Positions 4,563-6,483 of a stretch of DNA of 6,483 nucleotides are shown here, in pieces. A program made the position numbers and the translations under genes. Source of the stretch: an uncultured Clostridia bacterium (GTDB lineage Bacteria; Bacillota; Clostridia; Oscillospirales; CAG-272); NCBI GenBank assembly GCA_937934385.1, contig CALGZV010000067.1, positions 1 to 6,483 on the forward strand, read 5' to 3'. Each line of letters starts with the position of its first letter. Position 1 is the stretch's first letter. The notes beneath the pieces are model-generated. The model was not told the DNA's origin and did no database searches. It saw only the letters and a program-made list of their open reading frames with translations.

Positions 4563-6483
4563 ATGAAGAAGAAAATATCACTTTTACTCGTTCTGTCGCT
4601 GATATTCAGCATTTTTTCCATCGGAATCAATTCCCTGAACATTTCAGATAACTATGATATACAAGATGGAAAATCGCCCAAATTTTTTGAGAATTTTTCT
4701 GTTCAGAATCCGGAAGGTATAAATTCCGCAAATAATATCTCTGACGAACCGGAATCTCAGGATCAATTCATATATGCGCTTATAAAATTTGACTATCCCG
4801 ATATAGATCTCCATTCGCTCGAAGGCATGGATATCGTAACACGGCGCGATACTGTTAAAGAATATTATAAAGAAAAAAATGAAGCCATAGCGAAAGAACT
4901 CGGACTCGAAGATATCTGCGTTTCATACGGCGCACCTTACGCGGATATAATCTACAGCTCTATGGAAGACTACAAGAGCGGCAGAGATGAGCTTATCGCT
5001 GTTTCAAATGAAGACACGATTGAGCGGATAGACGTAGATCTATTATCAATTTCAGATGAAACAACCGTAGCAGACTCCGATAGTCCTGAATATCCGCTCA
5101 GCGATGTTTTTACCGATATCGGAATAACAGACAACGTATATGACGGAAGCGGAATAAAAGTAGGTATTCTTGAAAAAGGAACGCCATCAGATTACACCTG
5201 TGTCCCACCGAATATCAATATGGAAGTTTACAGCGATGATCCGATAGAATACGATCCGTCAAAACCGGCAAATCATGCATATACCGTAATGTCATTGCTT
5301 GGATGCACATCCGGCGTCGCTAAAGGAGTATCCTTCTACTGCGCCTCATTCAACGATTTATCGAAATATCCATATCCATATAATGATGATTATTCCGGCA
5401 AATACTCTCCTGTCGGATGTCTGAATTGGCTTATAAATACAAAATATGTTGATATAATAAATATGAGCGCCTGTGTCATGTCACAAACCAGTGTATCCGC
5501 AAAATACACAGCTTTCTGTGCCTATGTAGATGCTATTTCTATGATAAATTCCTGCATAATCGTTAATTCGGCAGGAAATGACGAGTATCAGCATTTTATC
5601 ACTTCTCCAGGCATGACAGTAAATACAATGGTCGTAGGGGCAATAAACAAGAACAAGGACGTAGCTAACTTTTCATCTTACATAACGGTTAACGAAAATA
5701 CAGTAAAGCCCGAAGTTGTCGCCCCCGGAGATAATATATGCGATGTCCCAAATCTTGGCAATATAGGAAGCGGAACAAGCTACGCAGCGCCCCTCGTCAC
5801 AGGAATTGCGGCTCGTCTTATGCATGAATTTCCTATTTTAAAAAGTAATCCGTCACTTCTGAAAAGCGTGCTTATGTCAGGAGCGCACAAGCTTTCCTCT
5901 GCCGAAGGAACAGGCCTCGATAATGAATCAGGCGCAGGAATCGTAAACTATGCAAATTCAAGATATATAATGCAAAACTATAATTATGCAAGTAAAGAGA
6001 ACAAAAGCGGATATAAAAAAGATACCGTTCTCTTTGAAAATCAATTTTGCGTATCTCCAAACTCCACTGTAAGAATAAATCTCGCAAGAATAATCCCCGG
6101 CGGTTATGATCTGCTACTAACTGATGATCCATTCGTACCAACTACAGTCACAGCGCTCAGTATGAAAAGCTATAAAGTCGATATTTTGTATGAATATCAC
6201 GGTTACACAGCTACATTGGACAGCTTTACATGGGACAGTTCATCCAAAATAGCAGAATATAAACATCCGTTCCTGACAAACAGCATTTTTACAGTAAGAA
6301 TAACATTATTGGAGGATACGACAAGCTTATTCGGAGAACTGATCTCCTTATCATACTCAGGTGCATCTCATGTTCATTCATGTGACTTCAGTTATACATC
6401 AATGGGTAAGGAACGCCATTCATGCAACTGCTCATGCGGCACCGTGTTTGAGTATGAAGAGCATACATTCGTAGGTGAAACGG
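4563..6483 (+). CDS. Secreted S8 (subtilisin-like) peptidase with Glu at the Asp site; 3' partial
   Basis: The 640 visible codons are open to the window edge without a stop. The protein begins with a signal peptide (KKK, then hydrophobic residues 5-22; cleavage site unclear, near 22-26), so it is exported. Residues about 69-160 look like an inhibitor-type propeptide (FIYALIKF, SYGAP at 121-125, ERID at 154-157). The subtilase domain spans about 195-445: VGILEKG (200-206), NHAYTV with the catalytic His238, NSAGND with oxyanion Asn339, and GSGTSYAAP with nucleophile Ser406. Spacings fit S8 enzymes, but residue 204 is Glu where the family has Asp, and HGTH is reduced to HAYT. A beta-rich tail follows, ending in a His/Cys motif (603-634). 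ATG 4563 follows AAGGAAAG at 7-nt spacing. Base composition appears more AT-rich than in the minus-strand genes. Fold assignment is secure; activity is uncertain. Confidence 0.92.
   Translation, partial: MKKKISLLLVLSLIFSIFSIGINSLNISDNYDIQDGKSPKFFENFSVQNPEGINSANNISDEPESQDQFIYALIKFDYPDIDLHSLEGMDIVTRRDTVKEYYKEKNEAIAKELGLEDICVSYGAPYADIIYSSMEDYKSGRDELIAVSNEDTIERIDVDLLSISDETTVADSDSPEYPLSDVFTDIGITDNVYDGSGIKVGILEKGTPSDYTCVPPNINMEVYSDDPIEYDPSKPANHAYTVMSLLGCTSGVAKGVSFYCASFNDLSKYPYPYNDDYSGKYSPVGCLNWLINTKYVDIINMSACVMSQTSVSAKYTAFCAYVDAISMINSCIIVNSAGNDEYQHFITSPGMTVNTMVVGAINKNKDVANFSSYITVNENTVKPEVVAPGDNICDVPNLGNIGSGTSYAAPLVTGIAARLMHEFPILKSNPSLLKSVLMSGAHKLSSAEGTGLDNESGAGIVNYANSRYIMQNYNYASKENKSGYKKDTVLFENQFCVSPNSTVRINLARIIPGGYDLLLTDDPFVPTTVTALSMKSYKVDILYEYHGYTATLDSFTWDSSSKIAEYKHPFLTNSIFTVRITLLEDTTSLFGELISLSYSGASHVHSCDFSYTSMGKERHSCNCSCGTVFEYEEHTFVGET

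Overview
The window looks like chromosomal DNA from a Gram-positive, Clostridia-type member of the Bacillota, plausibly a gut Ruminococcus/Oscillospiraceae relative. The grounds are AGGA-type ribosome binding sites, near-consensus sigma-A promoters, a TelA/XpaC gene pair typical of Bacillota, a secreted subtilase whose C-terminus carries a His/Cys-rich motif, and intergenic spaces packed with short palindromes. This is inference from style and gene families; no rRNA or other taxonomic marker is present.

Layout. Three genes lie on the minus strand. In transcription order they are an XpaC-family membrane protein (3567-4205), a TelA/YaaN-family 'toxic anion resistance' protein (1649-2710) and a divergent LemA-like membrane protein (381-1004). 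One gene lies on the plus strand: a secreted S8 (subtilisin-like) protease or protease-like protein that starts at 4563 and runs off the right edge (640 codons visible). The xpaC-like and subtilase genes are divergent from a 357-bp region (4206-4562) holding one strong promoter per strand.

The minus-strand genes are separated by unusually long non-coding gaps (1005-1648 and 2711-3566). These gaps, and the left edge (1-380), consist almost entirely of repeated palindromic DNA. The sequence shows a ~330-bp unit present twice in the same orientation, each downstream of a minus-strand stop codon; a ~210-260-bp unit present twice in opposite orientation, on either side of telA; a 33-bp inverted repeat; two copies of a 47-bp hairpin exactly 100 bp apart; and a ~210-bp palindrome cluster. 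No transposase or integrase is present.

How the genes may work together. XpaC and TelA family genes are neighbours in many Bacillota (xpaC-yaaN in Bacillus subtilis). Their biochemical role is not settled; links to toxic-anion and cell-envelope stress are suggestive only. A LemA-like membrane protein in the same orientation makes a small envelope-associated gene set plausible. Here the set is spread out by repeats, and at least the xpaC-like and telA genes have promoters of their own. The divergent subtilase is probably a separate secreted function. Its main oddity is Glu (residue 204) where the S8 family has its catalytic Asp, while His238, Asn339 and Ser406 are in place with normal spacing.
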